Source of the DNA: Streptomonospora nanhaiensis
Lineage (GTDB): Bacteria > Actinomycetota > Actinomycetes > Streptosporangiales > Streptosporangiaceae
Assembly: GCF_013410565.1 (NCBI RefSeq)
Contig: NZ_JACCFO010000001.1
Location: 5,270,001 to 5,334,000, forward strand
DNA length: 64,000 nt
Direction: 5' to 3'
Made by a program: the position numbers and the translations under genes
The notes under the pieces: model-generated
Databases searched by the model: none
What the model was told of the DNA's origin: nothing
What the model saw: only the letters and a program-made list of their open reading frames with translations
Shown: in pieces, positions 36,284 to 45,860 of the stretch
Numbering within the stretch: position 1 is the first letter of the stretch
Layout of the letters: each line of letters begins with the position of its first letter

Positions 36284-38488
36284 GTGAGTGATGCGGACCT
36301 GGCCCGGCTGGCCGAAGAGTACGGTGTCGCGACGACCTACGAGGACTGGCGCGGCCGCCGCGTGCCCGTCGCCGTCGACACGCTCCGCCACGTGCTGGGG
36401 TCCCTCGGCGTCGACGCGTCGGGGCCGCGCGCGGCCCTGGAGGCCCACTGGGCCGACCAGGCCACCCGGCTGCTGCCGCCCTGCGTGGTCACCCGCGCGG
36501 GGCGCACCCCCCAGATCCCGCTGCCCGACGGCTCCCGCTGCTGGGTCGAGAAAGCGGGCGGCGGCTGGGCCGAACCCGGCCCCCAGCTTCCGCTGGGAGT
36601 CCACACCCTGCACGTCGAGCACGGTGCCGTGCGCCAGCAGGCGCCCCTGCTGGTGGTGCCCGACCGCCTGCCGCCCGTGGCCGAGCACGGCCGCGTCTGG
36701 GGGCTGATGGCGCAGCTCTACTCGGTGCGCTCCCGCGCCTCGTGGGGCATGGGCGACCTGCGCGACCTCGCCGAACTCGCCGACTGGAGCGCGCGCGACC
36801 TCGGCGCGGACTTCACCATCGTCAACCCGCTGCACGCCACCGAGCCCGTCACGCCCGTCGAGCCCTCGCCCTACCTGCCGGTGAGCCGCCGCTACGCCGG
36901 GGCCCTGTCCATCCGCATCGAGGACATCCCCGAGTACGCCGCCCTGGAGCCCACGCAGCGCGAGACCATCCAGCGCCTGGCCCGCCCGCTGCGCGAGCAC
37001 GCCCGCACCGCCGACCTGCTCGACCGCGACGCCATCTGGGAGGCCAAGCGGACGGCGCTGGGCATGCTGTTCGCGGTGCCGCGCCCGCCCGCGCGCGAGG
37101 CCGCCTTCCAGGCGTACCTGGAGCGCGAGGGCGCCTCGCTGGTGGAGTTCGCCACCTGGTGCGCGCTGGCCGAGGAGCACGGGCGCGACTACCGCGCCTG
37201 GCCGTTCGAGCTGCGCGACGTCCGCGCGCACGCCGTCGGCACCGAGGCGCTGCGCCGCTGGCCCGCCGTGGAGTTCCACCGGTGGCTCCAGTGGGTCCTC
37301 GACGAGCAGTTGGCGGCGGCGCAGGCGGGCGCCCGCGCGGCCGGCATGTCCATCGGGATCGTGCACGACCTCGCCATCGGCGTGCAGCCGGGCGGCGCCG
37401 ACGCCTGGATGTTCGGCGACGCCATCGCGCCGGGCGTGAGCGTGGGCGCCCCGCCCGACGAGTTCAACCAGCAGGGCCAGGACTGGGGCCAGCCGCCGTG
37501 GCACCCGGTGCGGCTGGCCGAACTGGGCTACGACCCCTTCCGCCAGGTCCTCGGGCAGGTGCTGCGGCACGCCGGCGGCGTACGGATGGACCACATCATG
37601 GGGCTGTTCCGGCTGTGGTGGGTGCCCGAGGGGGCGTCCCCGGCGGAGGGCACCTACGTGCGCTACGACCACGAGGGCATGGTCGGCAGCCTGCTGCTGG
37701 CTGCCCAGGCCCACGGCGCCGCCGTCATCGGCGAGGACCTGGGCACGGTCGAGCCGTGGGTGCGCGACCACCTGGGCGAGCGCGGCGTGCTGGGCACCTC
37801 GGTGCTGTGGTTCGAGCGCCGCGACGACGGCAGCCCCCGCCGACCCGAGGAGTGGCGCGCCGACTGCCTGGCCACGGTCGCCACCCACGACCTGCCGCCG
37901 GTGGCCTCCTACTTGTCCGCCGAGCACGTCGAGCTGCGCGACCGGCTGGGACTGCTGAGCCGCCCGGCGGCCGACGAGCGCGCCGACGCCGAGGCGGCCG
38001 TGGCCGCCTGGCGCGACCGCCTGGTGGGCCTGGGACTGCTGGACCCCGGCGTGGACCCGCTTTCCGAGCCCGCGACGGTGGTGACGGCCCTGCACGCCTA
38101 CCTCGCCCAGACCCCGGCCAGGCTGATCGGCGTGGCGCTGACGGACGTGGTCGGCGACCGCCGCATGCAGAACCAGCCGGGGACGAGCGACGCCTACCCC
38201 AACTGGCGCATCCCGCTGACCAGCGCCGAGGGCGAACCCGTCCTGCTGGACGAACTGATCGCCGACCCCCGCCTGGCCGAGACCGCCCGCCGCGTGCTCC
38301 GCCCTCTGACCGACCCCGCGTACAGAGGGCCGGGGGCGAGCACCGACGCGGAGGCGGGGAGGGGGCCGGGCGCGGGGACCGGAACCGAGGCGGGATCTGC
38401 GGCAGGGGCCGGGGCGGATTCCCGGTCGGGGGAGGCGGAGCCGGGGCTGCGGTTGAGTTCGGAGCTGGAGACCGGACTGGAGATGTAG
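36284..38488 (+). CDS. malQ: 4-alpha-glucanotransferase
   Basis: GH77 amylomaltase that transfers glucan segments between maltodextrins, in glycogen or maltose metabolism in the cytoplasm. GTG 36284 is preferred because the homologous sequence begins at SDADLARLAEEYGVATTYEDWRG. An N-terminal extension found in actinobacterial MalQ (about residues 1-150) precedes the TIM barrel. The active site has RMDHIMGLFRLWW (about 433, nucleophile Asp), GEDLGTVEPWV (about 482, acid/base Glu and Asp) and THDLPPVASYL. The last 55 residues are a Gly/Ala/Glu-rich tail unlike the enzyme, absent from most relatives. It is transcribed divergently from an MFS gene. Confidence 0.94.
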   Translation: MSDADLARLAEEYGVATTYEDWRGRRVPVAVDTLRHVLGSLGVDASGPRAALEAHWADQATRLLPPCVVTRAGRTPQIPLPDGSRCWVEKAGGGWAEPGPQLPLGVHTLHVEHGAVRQQAPLLVVPDRLPPVAEHGRVWGLMAQLYSVRSRASWGMGDLRDLAELADWSARDLGADFTIVNPLHATEPVTPVEPSPYLPVSRRYAGALSIRIEDIPEYAALEPTQRETIQRLARPLREHARTADLLDRDAIWEAKRTALGMLFAVPRPPAREAAFQAYLEREGASLVEFATWCALAEEHGRDYRAWPFELRDVRAHAVGTEALRRWPAVEFHRWLQWVLDEQLAAAQAGARAAGMSIGIVHDLAIGVQPGGADAWMFGDAIAPGVSVGAPPDEFNQQGQDWGQPPWHPVRLAELGYDPFRQVLGQVLRHAGGVRMDHIMGLFRLWWVPEGASPAEGTYVRYDHEGMVGSLLLAAQAHGAAVIGEDLGTVEPWVRDHLGERGVLGTSVLWFERRDDGSPRRPEEWRADCLATVATHDLPPVASYLSAEHVELRDRLGLLSRPAADERADAEAAVAAWRDRLVGLGLLDPGVDPLSEPATVVTALHAYLAQTPARLIGVALTDVVGDRRMQNQPGTSDAYPNWRIPLTSAEGEPVLLDELIADPRLAETARRVLRPLTDPAYRGPGASTDAEAGRGPGAGTGTEAGSAAGAGADSRSGEAEPGLRLSSELETGLEM

Positions 38489-39224
38489 CGTCACTCACCT
38501 GAGCCGGGCGAACAGTCGGTTCCGGGGGAGTGTGGTTGCGGCCGTGACGTGGGCGGTCGGGCAAGCGCTTTTCGTTTGGCAACGGGCTATCGAGGGGTGC
38601 GCGCCGGCTGGGTCGGCCGGTTGGGCGCCGCCCGGTCCGGCGCCCGCTCCGCAGGTGGGATCGCTCTTTCGAGGGGGCGGGCGACCAGAACCCGCAACAG
38701 GTCTACTTTCAACTAAGACATTTGCGGCCTATTGTCCGCATTGTCCTCTGTGTTGGGCGGGAAAAGGCCGGCCTTCCGGCGTGAAAGGCCGCTGTTTGTC
38801 CATGATGTGAGATGACTCTCGCATATGGCCACCCATTTTGGGTCCTATGTCCGTTTCTTGAAGCGGTGAGTCATGGTTTTTCGCCGAAACGAGTGTCGAG
38901 AATGCTAGATCCTCGTGAAAGACGCCTCTGTGTCTCATATGACGAGACGGCCGAGGGTGCATTGACGACAATTCGGGCGGTCCGGCGTGCCGGGCCCACC
39001 CGAATCAGGACTGGCGGGGGCCGGTCTTCCCCAACCCGGGAACACCCCCGCTCCCGCCGCCTCGTTTGAGCCCGCGCCCCCCGCCTCGATCCCCAAGGCC
39101 GCCTGCCCCGGCCGCTCGCTGCCGTCGCCGCCCCGTCGCGGACCTTGGCCATGCGCCCGGAGCACCGGTGACCGCGAGCCTTGGCATCCGCCGCCCTCGG
39201 CCGTCCCCCCTCGGAACAGGCTTC
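38489..39224. other. Long gap with an AT-rich patch between malQ and pepN
   Basis: About 740 bp between convergent genes. The patch 38690-38960 is much less GC-rich than its surroundings and holds small hairpins such as GTCTC-N7-GAGAC (in TGTCTCATATGACGAGACG). Open frames of 80-90 codons exist on both strands but have no recognisable features or good ribosome sites. It may be a decayed gene, an sRNA locus or a foreign remnant; I see no tRNA, tmRNA or RNase P structure. Confidence 0.45.
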
Positions 39225-39260
39225 GGGCCGGTGGCCGACCGAACGGTCGGCCACCGGCCC
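39225..39260 (-). terminator. Terminator after pepN
   Basis: A perfect 17-bp stem (GGGCCGGTGGCCGACCG and complement) with an AA loop, 25 nt after the pepN stop. Confidence 0.75.
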
Positions 39261-39285
39261 AGGCCCTCAGCGGTCGAGCCGTGCT

Positions 39286-41835
39286 CTACTCAGCCGCCGC
39301 CTCGGCGTCCCGGCGGCGGGCCTCCAGGGCGCGGCGGACGCCCGCCTCGCCCTCCACCAGCAGGCGGCGCAGGGCCGGGGCGGGGGACCGGTCGGCGATG
39401 TAGGACTCGGTCCGCGCGATCGTCTCCTCCTCGATGAGGTGGCTGGGGTAGGCCATCTCCGCGAAGGTCTGGGCGAACTCGCCGGTCCAGTCGCGCCACG
39501 CCTTTTCGAGCTGGTCGAAGTAGCGGTCCACGTAGGGCCGGTACAGCTCGCGCTGGCCGGGCTCGGTGAACCCGGCCAGGGTGGCGCGGAACTCGGCGTT
39601 GGCCATGCTGCCCGAGACGATGCGGTCCCACGCCGCGGCCTTGGCCTCGGAGGTGGGGATCGCCGCCCGGCAGGCCGCCGCCTGGCGCTCGCCCGTGGCG
39701 GTGGGGTCGAGGTCCAGCTCGGCCGCGATCTCCTTCTCGTCGGCGCGCCCGGCCGCCACCAGCCGGCGGAGCAGGGTCCAGCGCAGGTCGGTGTCGATGG
39801 TGAGCCCGTCGACCGTGATCGCGCCGTCGTAGAGGCCCTGCAGCAGCGACAGGTGCTCGTTGCTCACGGCCGCGTCGGCGAAGCCGTGGGCGTAGGCGAG
39901 CTGCAGGTCGCCGCCCGGCTCGGCGGCGGTCAGCAGGTCGCGCAGGCGTCCGGCGACCAGGTCGAAGCCGGTCTCGCGCCAGGCGGGGTCGGTGTAGTTG
40001 TGCAGCGCCGAGACGGCCTGGCGCAGCAGCATCTGCACCACCGCCACGTCGCTGACCCCGCCGATGCCCGACACGACGAGCTTGACGTAGTCGCGGGCCG
40101 CCATCTCAGCGTCGCGGGTCATGTCCCAGGCGGCGGCGAAGCACAGCGCCCGCGGCAGCGACTCGGTGATGTCGCCCGCGCCCTCCACCACGGTGCGCAG
40201 CGAGCGCTCGTCCAGCCGGATCTTGGTGAAGGTGAGGTCGTCGTCGTTGATCAGCATGAGGTCCGGCTGGGCCTGGCCGACCAGCTCCGGCACCTCCGTG
40301 CGCGGCCCCGACACGTCCAGCTCGACCCGGTGGCGCCGCACGATCCCCTTGTCGGTGCGGTCGTAGAGGCCGATCGCCAGCCGGTGCGAGCGCAGCGTCG
40401 GGTAGTCCTCGGCCGCCTGCTGAAGCACCGCGAAGGACGTGAAAGCGCCGTCCTCGCCGACCTCGAACTCCGGTCGCATCGTGTTGACGCCGGCGGTCTC
40501 CAGCCACTCCCGCGACCACGCCGACAGGTCCCGCCCGGAGGCGGCCTCCAGGTGGCGCAACAGGTCCGACAGCTCGGTGTTGCCCCACGCGTGCTCGGCG
40601 AAGTAGGCCCGCACGCCCGCGAAGAAGGCGTCCACACCCACGTAGGCCACCAGCTGCTTGAGCACCGAGGCGCCCTTGGCGTAGGTGATGCCGTCGAAGT
40701 TGACCTCCACCGCCTGCATGTCGGGGATGTCGGCGGCGATGGGGTGGGTGGAGGGGAGCTGGTCCTGGCGCAGCGCCCACGCCTTCTCGATGTTGGCGAA
40801 GGTGGTCCAGGCGTCGGTCCACTTGGTGGCCTGCGCCTGGCAGTAGACGCTGGCGAAGGTCGCGAACGACTCGTTCAGCCACAGGTCGTCCCACCAGCGC
40901 ATGGTGACCAGGTCGCCGAACCACATGTGCGCCATCTCGTGCAGGATGGTCTCGGCGCGGCGCTCGTAGCGGGCGTCGGTGACCCGGGAGCGGAAGACGT
41001 AGTCCTCCAGGAAGGTCACCGCGCCGGCGTTCTCCATCGCCCCGGCGTTGAACTCCGGCACGAACAGCTGGTCGTACTTGCCGAACGGGTACCGCACCCC
41101 GAACAGCCGGTGGTAGAAGTCGAAGCCCTGCTTGGTGACCTCGAGGATCGCGTCGGCGTCGAGGTGCTCGGCCAGCGAGGCCCGGCAGTAGACGCCCAGC
41201 GGGATCCCGTCGTGCTCGTCGCGGACCACGTGGTAGGGGCCGGCGATCAGCGCGGTGATGTAGGTCGACATCGGCTTGGTCGCCGGGAAGTGCCAGCGCG
41301 ACTTCGGCCCGGCCGGGTCCTCCACCGCCGTGCCCGCCACGTCGGGGGCGCTGTTGGACACCACCTGGAAGTCGGCGGGCGCGAACACGGTCAGCTCGAA
41401 CGTCGCCTTGAGGTCGGGCTGGTCGAAGCACGCGTACATGCGGTGCGCGTCGGCCGTCTCGAACTGCGTGTAGAGGTAGGTGCCGCCGTCGACCGGGTCG
41501 ACGAACCGGTGCAGGCCCTCGCCGGTGCGCATGTAGGCGCACTCGGCCAGCACCCGCAGCTCGTTGCGCGCCTTGAGGCCGGGCAGCCGGATGCGGCCGC
41601 CGTCGAACACCTCGGCCGGGTCCAGCTCCTCGCCGTTGAGCACCACGGAGGACACCGAGGGCGCCACCAGGTCGATGAACGTCTCGGCGCCCGGCTCGGC
41701 GCACTCGAACTCCACCACCGTCTGGGAGGGGAAGGTCTGGTCGCCTGCCGTGAGGTCCAGCTCCACGGTGTAGGAGCCCACGCTGAGGATGCGCGCGCGT
41801 TCGCGCGCCTCGTCGCGTGTCAGGTTGCCCGCCAC
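39286..41835 (-). CDS. pepN: Aminopeptidase N (M1)
   Basis: Cytoplasmic zinc aminopeptidase that removes N-terminal residues from peptides. The 849-residue product has the M1 layout: N-terminal beta domain, then the catalytic domain with the substrate-anchoring [11 protein letters not shown] (about 260) and [14 protein letters not shown] (HExxH at about 295) with the third ligand in WLNESFA, and the helical ERAP1-like C-terminal domain. GTG 41835 is chosen for AAGGGAG upstream and because [14 protein letters not shown] is the usual actinobacterial N-terminus. It is divergent from the Rv2466c-like gene. Confidence 0.95.
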   Translation of the reverse strand: MAGNLTRDEARERARILSVGSYTVELDLTAGDQTFPSQTVVEFECAEPGAETFIDLVAPSVSSVVLNGEELDPAEVFDGGRIRLPGLKARNELRVLAECAYMRTGEGLHRFVDPVDGGTYLYTQFETADAHRMYACFDQPDLKATFELTVFAPADFQVVSNSAPDVAGTAVEDPAGPKSRWHFPATKPMSTYITALIAGPYHVVRDEHDGIPLGVYCRASLAEHLDADAILEVTKQGFDFYHRLFGVRYPFGKYDQLFVPEFNAGAMENAGAVTFLEDYVFRSRVTDARYERRAETILHEMAHMWFGDLVTMRWWDDLWLNESFATFASVYCQAQATKWTDAWTTFANIEKAWALRQDQLPSTHPIAADIPDMQAVEVNFDGITYAKGASVLKQLVAYVGVDAFFAGVRAYFAEHAWGNTELSDLLRHLEAASGRDLSAWSREWLETAGVNTMRPEFEVGEDGAFTSFAVLQQAAEDYPTLRSHRLAIGLYDRTDKGIVRRHRVELDVSGPRTEVPELVGQAQPDLMLINDDDLTFTKIRLDERSLRTVVEGAGDITESLPRALCFAAAWDMTRDAEMAARDYVKLVVSGIGGVSDVAVVQMLLRQAVSALHNYTDPAWRETGFDLVAGRLRDLLTAAEPGGDLQLAYAHGFADAAVSNEHLSLLQGLYDGAITVDGLTIDTDLRWTLLRRLVAAGRADEKEIAAELDLDPTATGERQAAACRAAIPTSEAKAAAWDRIVSGSMANAEFRATLAGFTEPGQRELYRPYVDRYFDQLEKAWRDWTGEFAQTFAEMAYPSHLIEEETIARTESYIADRSPAPALRRLLVEGEAGVRRALEARRRDAEAAAE

Positions 41836-42115
41836 GTCGCTCCCTTCGGGCCGGCGTCCTCGTCGGCCTCTATCGCTGTCGTCCCCCGCGAACAGCCGCG
41901 TTGCCGCCGGGACCTGCGCAGGGGGTGCAATGCTTTGCCGGTCCGATCCTGCCACGCCCGGCGCCGGAATGCGGAACCCGGCGCGAAGGTTGCAGCAGGG
42001 TGCGGGCCGGGCCCTTGGCCGCGGCATGCCGGCGGTGGAGGCCGCCGCGCCGCGGCGCGTGCCCCCCCGGCGGCCGCCGCCGCGGCGACCAGCGAGGATC
42101 GAAAAGGAGACGCAC

Positions 42116-42763
42116 GTGAGTGCTGGCGAGGAGCGGGACGGCGACGTCGTCCCCGTCGACTTCTGGTTCGACCCGGTGTGCCCGTGGGCGTGGATGGCCT
42201 CGCGGTGGCTGCTGGAGGTCGAGAAGGTGCGGCCGATCACGCCGCGCTGGCACGTGATGAGCCTCAGCGTCCTCAACGAGGGGCGCGACCTCCCCGACGA
42301 CTACCGCGCGCTGCTGGACGACGCGTGGGGACCGGTGCGGGTGGCCATCGCCGCCGAGCAGCGGTTCGGGTCCGACGTTCTGGGCCCCCTCTACACGGCA
42401 CTGGGCACCCGCCTGCACAATCGGAAGGAGCCGCGCTCCGACGACACCGTCCGGGCGGCGCTGCGCGAGGCGGGACTCCCCGAGGACCTCGCCGAGGCGG
42501 CCCGCACCGACGAGTTCGACGAGGCGCTGCGCCGCTCCCACCACGACGGCATGGACCGTGTGGGCTACGACGTCGGCACCCCGGTGATCTCGGTCGAGGG
42601 CATGTCGTTCTTCGGCCCGGTCGTCTCGCCCGCGCCCAAGGGCGAGGCCGCGGGCCGGCTGTGGGACGGTGTGCGGCTGGTCGCCGGCACCGACGGCTTC
42701 TTCGAGCTGAAGCGCAGCCGCACGCGCGAACCCGTCTTCGACGACGAGGCCGGGCGGCCCTAG
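42116..42763 (+). CDS. Rv2466c-like mycothiol-dependent oxidoreductase (DsbA fold)
   Basis: A 215-residue DsbA-fold protein of the Rv2466c group. The N-terminus [19 protein letters not shown] carries the nucleophilic Cys22 in CPWA; Rv2466c itself has CPWC, so the resolving Cys is Ala here. Rv2466c reduces disulfides or nitro compounds with mycothiol; this protein would have to use a single-Cys mechanism with mycothiol directly. A Gly/Pro-rich C-terminal [19 protein letters not shown] contains the cis-Pro (TPV). GTG 42116 has AAGGAG 6 nt upstream. It faces away from pepN. Confidence 0.88.
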   Translation: MSAGEERDGDVVPVDFWFDPVCPWAWMASRWLLEVEKVRPITPRWHVMSLSVLNEGRDLPDDYRALLDDAWGPVRVAIAAEQRFGSDVLGPLYTALGTRLHNRKEPRSDDTVRAALREAGLPEDLAEAARTDEFDEALRRSHHDGMDRVGYDVGTPVISVEGMSFFGPVVSPAPKGEAAGRLWDGVRLVAGTDGFFELKRSRTREPVFDDEAGRP

Positions 42764-42843
42764 GGCTTGGCCCGGCCGTCGTGCCGCGTCCGGCCGGCGG
42801 CGGAGCGCCGCGGCGGCGCGCCGCCGCACCGCCGCGCACCGCG

Positions 42844-42884
42844 ACACGGGGCGCGGCCACCGGACACAGGGGCGCGGCCACCGG
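42844..42884 (+). repeat. Tandem 20/21-bp repeat
   Basis: ACACGGGGCGCGGCCACCGG is followed directly by ACACAGGGGCGCGGCCACCG plus G, identical except for one extra A. The pair ends just before TAGAAA (from 42885), a possible -10 of the small gene at 42925, so it could be a regulator site. Confidence 0.6.
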
Positions 42885-42924
42885 TAGAAACGGGCAGGCA
42901 GAGCACGCAAGGAAGGCGGCAGCG

Positions 42925-43083
42925 ATGAGCGGACCCGAGGACGACCGCCCGGTCGACCTCTTCGAGGACGGGCTGGAGATCCTGCCCGACACCACCAGCG
43001 ACGAGCGCGGGCCGGGCTGGGGCGACCCCGACCGCGACAACAACATCGAACGGCTGCTGGAGGAGCGCCCGCCGCACTGGTAG
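42925..43083 (+). CDS. Small acidic actinobacterial protein
   Basis: A 52-residue acidic protein: MSGPEDDRPVDLFEDGLE, then ILPDTTSDERGPGWGD and the end NIERLLEERPPHW. The pattern LPDxTSDERGxGWGD...ERPPHW recalls short hypothetical proteins that are widespread in actinomycetes, which supports it as real despite its size. AAGGAAGG lies about 10 nt before the ATG. It has no membrane segment; the function is unknown. A hairpin terminator follows, so it seems to be a separate transcript. Confidence 0.7.
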   Translation: MSGPEDDRPVDLFEDGLEILPDTTSDERGPGWGDPDRDNNIERLLEERPPHW

Positions 43084-43103
43084 TCCGGCGGCCTCCGGGA
43101 GGC

Positions 43104-43134
43104 GGGGACGGCCCGGCGAGGCAGGGCCGTCCCC
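43104..43134 (+). terminator. Terminator after the small acidic gene
   Basis: An 11-bp perfect stem GGGGACGGCCC/GGGCCGTCCCC with a 9-nt loop, followed by CCTTTCC. Confidence 0.7.
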
Positions 43135-43264
43135 CTTTCCGTGCGCCCGCGCCGCGCCCGCGCCGCGTCCGTGGCGGCCCTTGCGGCCGGTCCCGCCCGC
43201 CGCACCCACCGCCACCCCGATCGGGTGTCCCGGTCCGCCCCACTTCCGGGGTTCGGCGGAGTAA

Positions 43265-43292
43265 TAGAATCCCGTTCTGGGAACGTGGTTCC
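43265..43292 (+). promoter_or_regulatory. Aldehyde dehydrogenase promoter and operator
   Basis: TAGAAT (43265-43270) is a good -10. The perfect inverted repeat GGAAC-GTG-GTTCC (43280-43292) covers the predicted start of transcription and abuts the ATG, so binding would block initiation. Confidence 0.5.
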
Positions 43293-43293
43293 T

Positions 43294-44715
43294 ATGCGAT
43301 CCCTTTACCTCAACGGCACCTGGACCGAGTCGGTGTCGAGCGCCGCCATCGACGTCGTCAACCCCGCCACGGAGGAGGTCGTCGACTCCGTCCCGGCCGG
43401 CGACCCCGCCGACGTCGACCGCGCGGTCGACGCCGCCCGTGCGGCCTTCCCCGCCTGGTCCGCCCTGCCCTACCCCCAGCGCCGCGCCGTCCTCGCCCGC
43501 GCGCTGGAGCTGCTGCGGCAGCGCTCCACCGACATCGCCGCCGCCATCGCCACCGACATGGGCGCCCCCCTGCGGTTCGCCAACGGCGTGCAGACCGGGT
43601 TCCCGCTGCTGATGTTCCAGACCTTCCTGGACCTCCTCGACACCCACCACGAGCGGCTGTTCGGCGGCGAACCGGTCGGCGACTCCCTCGTCGTCCGCGA
43701 GCCCTTCGGCGTCGTCGGCGCCATCACCCCCTGGAACTACCCCCTCCACCAGATCGTGCTGAAGGCCGTGCCGGCCATGGCTGTCGGCAACACCGTGGTG
43801 CTCAAGCCCACCGAGGTCGCCCCGCTCGCCGCCTACGCCCTCACCGAGGCCCTGCACGACGCCGGCCTGCCGCCGGGCGTGTTCAACCTCGTCTCGGGCA
43901 CCGGCCCGGTCGTGGGCGAGGCCGTCGCCGCCCACCCCGGCGTGGACATGGTGTCCTTCACCGGTTCGGGCCGCGCCGGGAAGCGGGTCGCCGAGGTCGG
44001 CGCCGCCACCGTCAAGAAGGTCGCCCTGGAACTCGGCGGCAAGTCGCCCAACGTGATCCTGCCCGACGCCGACCTCACCGCCGCCGTGGCCGCCGGGGTC
44101 GCCGACGTCATGCGCAACACCGGGCAGAGCTGCAACGCCCTCACCCGCATGCTCGTGCACCGCGACCACTACGCCGAGGCCCAGCGGCTGGCCGCCGAGG
44201 CCGCGTCCCGGTTCGAGCCGGGCGACCCCTTCGAGGAGGGCGTGCGCATGGGCCCGCTGGTCTCGCGCGCCCAATTGGACCGGGTGCGCGACTACATCGA
44301 CACCGGGGTCAAGGAGGGCGCCCGCATCGTCGTGGGCGGCTCCGAGCCCCCCGCCGGGCGCGAGCGCGGCTACTACGTCCGCCCGACCGTCTTCGCCGAC
44401 GTCGACAACGGCATGCGTATCGCGCGTGAGGAGATCTTCGGCCCCGTGGTCGCGCTCATCCCCTACGACACCGAGGACGAGGCCGTGGCCATCGCCAACG
44501 ACACCGACTACGGACTGGCCGCCGCGGTGTGGTCGGGCGACCCCGACCGCGCGCTGCGCGTGGCCCGGCGCCTGCGCGCCGGCCAGGTCCAGGTCAACGG
44601 CGCCCGCACGCAGCCCCTGCTGCCCTTCGGCGGCTACAAGCAGTCCGGCGTGGGCCGCGAGTGGGGCCTGCCCGGCATCGAGGAGTTCTGCGAGATCAAG
44701 GGCATCCAGCGCTAG
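43294..44715 (+). CDS. Aldehyde dehydrogenase
   Basis: NAD(P)-dependent dehydrogenase of 473 residues that oxidises an aldehyde to the acid. The ALDH landmarks are PWNYPLHQ, the catalytic Glu in ELGGKSPN (about residue 247) and the nucleophile Cys in NTGQSCNALTRM (about 281), plus EEIFGPVV. The substrate class is not evident; the sequence is of the broad betaine/aldehyde-type group. ATG 43294 is preferred; GTG 43285 is in frame nine bases earlier. A palindrome directly before the start suggests a dedicated regulator, but none is adjacent. Confidence 0.92.
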   Translation: MRSLYLNGTWTESVSSAAIDVVNPATEEVVDSVPAGDPADVDRAVDAARAAFPAWSALPYPQRRAVLARALELLRQRSTDIAAAIATDMGAPLRFANGVQTGFPLLMFQTFLDLLDTHHERLFGGEPVGDSLVVREPFGVVGAITPWNYPLHQIVLKAVPAMAVGNTVVLKPTEVAPLAAYALTEALHDAGLPPGVFNLVSGTGPVVGEAVAAHPGVDMVSFTGSGRAGKRVAEVGAATVKKVALELGGKSPNVILPDADLTAAVAAGVADVMRNTGQSCNALTRMLVHRDHYAEAQRLAAEAASRFEPGDPFEEGVRMGPLVSRAQLDRVRDYIDTGVKEGARIVVGGSEPPAGRERGYYVRPTVFADVDNGMRIAREEIFGPVVALIPYDTEDEAVAIANDTDYGLAAAVWSGDPDRALRVARRLRAGQVQVNGARTQPLLPFGGYKQSGVGREWGLPGIEEFCEIKGIQR

Positions 44716-44816
44716 CGCCGCCCCGGCGCGGGGCACGCGCGGACGTATGGCAGGATCGGCGTGCAGTGGCGTGGTGCGCCCGCGCCGTGTCCGTACCCCG
44801 ATACCCGAGGTGTGAG

Positions 44817-44969
44817 TTGAGCAAGCCGACGGAGTCCAAGGCCGGCCCGCTGAGCAAGGACATCAAGGCCATCGTCCTGGTGAACGTCGTCGCGGTGCTG
44901 TCGCTGGCCCTGTTCGCCGCCATGGGGATGGCCATCGCCTCGATCGCCACCGGCGTCCCCCTGATCTAG
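44817..44969 (+). CDS. Small single-pass membrane protein
   Basis: A 50-residue protein starting at TTG with GAGGTG 6 nt upstream. It begins MSKPTESKAGPLSKDIKA and then has one hydrophobic helix of about 28 residues (IVLVNVVAVLSLALFAAMGMAIAS). The clear membrane segment, the charged N-terminus and the ribosome site argue that it is expressed. The rare TTG start predicts low translation. It lies between the aldehyde dehydrogenase gene and rpiB on the same strand, ahead of a terminator. No family recognised. Confidence 0.6.
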   Translation: MSKPTESKAGPLSKDIKAIVLVNVVAVLSLALFAAMGMAIASIATGVPLI

Positions 44970-45002
44970 CGCCCGCGCCGCAGCGGCCCCGCCAATCCGT
45001 TA

Positions 45003-45037
45003 CGCCCGCCCCCGGTGCTGCGCGCCGGGGGCGGGCG
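45003..45037 (+). terminator. Terminator before rpiB
   Basis: A 13-bp perfect stem (GCCCGCCCCCGG and complement, plus one outer pair) with a 9-nt loop, 33 nt after the stop of the small membrane protein gene. Confidence 0.7.
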
Positions 45038-45060
45038 CGTGCCATGGGAAACTGAACGAC

Positions 45061-45528
45061 GTGCGTGTTTACCTTGGATCCGATCATGCCGGATTCGATC
45101 TCAAAGAACATCTGGTGACCTGGCTCAAGGAGCAGGGCCACGAGGTCGTCGACGCCGGCCCCGCCGCGCTCGACCCCGCCGACGACTACCCGCCCTTCGT
45201 GCTGCGCGCCGCCGAGGGCGTCGCCGGCGACCCCGGGTCGCTGGGGGTGGTGCTGGGCGGCTCGGGCAACGGCGAGCAGATCGCCGCCAACAAGGTGAAG
45301 GGCGTGCGCGCGGCGCTGGCCTGGAGCGAGGAGACCGCCCGGCTGGCGCGCGAGCACAACGACGCCAACGTGCTCAGCCTGGGCGCCCGGATGCACACGG
45401 CCGAGGAGGCCACGTCGTTCGTCGCGGTCTTCCTGGCCACCCCCTACAGCGGCGAGGACCGGCACAGCCGGCGCATCGGCATGCTGTCGCGCTACGAGGA
45501 GTCGGGCGAACTGCCGCCGCTGCCCTAG
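45061..45528 (+). CDS. rpiB: Ribose-5-phosphate isomerase B
   Basis: Interconverts ribose 5-phosphate and ribulose 5-phosphate in the pentose phosphate pathway. The 155 residues fit RpiB/LacAB: SDHAGFDLK near the N-terminus (Asp and His that bind the sugar), GGSGNGEQIAANKVKGVRAAL with the phosphate-binding loop (here the active-site Cys found in some RpiB is Ser, as in the actinobacterial form), and HNDANVLSLGARMHTAEEA. GTG 45061 has no strong ribosome site; the N-terminus MRVYLGSDHAGF fits without extension. The allose-6-phosphate activity of some RpiB enzymes is not implied. Confidence 0.95.
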   Translation: MRVYLGSDHAGFDLKEHLVTWLKEQGHEVVDAGPAALDPADDYPPFVLRAAEGVAGDPGSLGVVLGGSGNGEQIAANKVKGVRAALAWSEETARLAREHNDANVLSLGARMHTAEEATSFVAVFLATPYSGEDRHSRRIGMLSRYEESGELPPLP

Positions 45529-45860
45529 CGGGGCCGGATCGGAGCCGGGGCCGCCCCGGCCCGCCCCACCGCCACCGCGCGCAGGTGCGGCCCGCCCCCG
45601 CCGCCATCGCGGGGGTGCGGCCCGGCCCGGCGGATCCGCGGCGCTGCCGGTGCGCGGATCCGCCGGGTCCGGTGAGCGCGCGGCGCGGCGGGTGCGCGGC
45701 GGTGCGCTCCGGCCCCGCCGCGGCCGCCGCCGGCCGTTGACGCTCTGCCGTGACGGTAATACGGATCGGCTGAGCTGAGAACCCCGCGAACGCCCGGCGC
45801 GGTGCGGAGCGGGCGTGCCCGCCCCGCACGCGCGCCGCTCCGGATCCCGGGGTGCGCGGC
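45529..45860. other. Hairpin-rich gap between rpiB and the Eis-like gene
   Basis: About 330 bp between convergent genes, without a plausible gene. It contains one very strong hairpin (45626-45667) and further GC-rich inverted repeats. Confidence 0.55.
45626..45667. terminator. Bidirectional terminator between rpiB and the Eis-like gene
   Basis: A perfect 15-bp stem (CCCGGCGGATCCGCG and complement) with a 12-nt loop, in the middle of the gap. Confidence 0.7.

Noticed and set aside
38729-38971. 80-codon minus-strand frame in the malQ-pepN gap
   Set aside because: No ribosome site, no domain, and a start within a hairpin; mentioned only as part of the gap.
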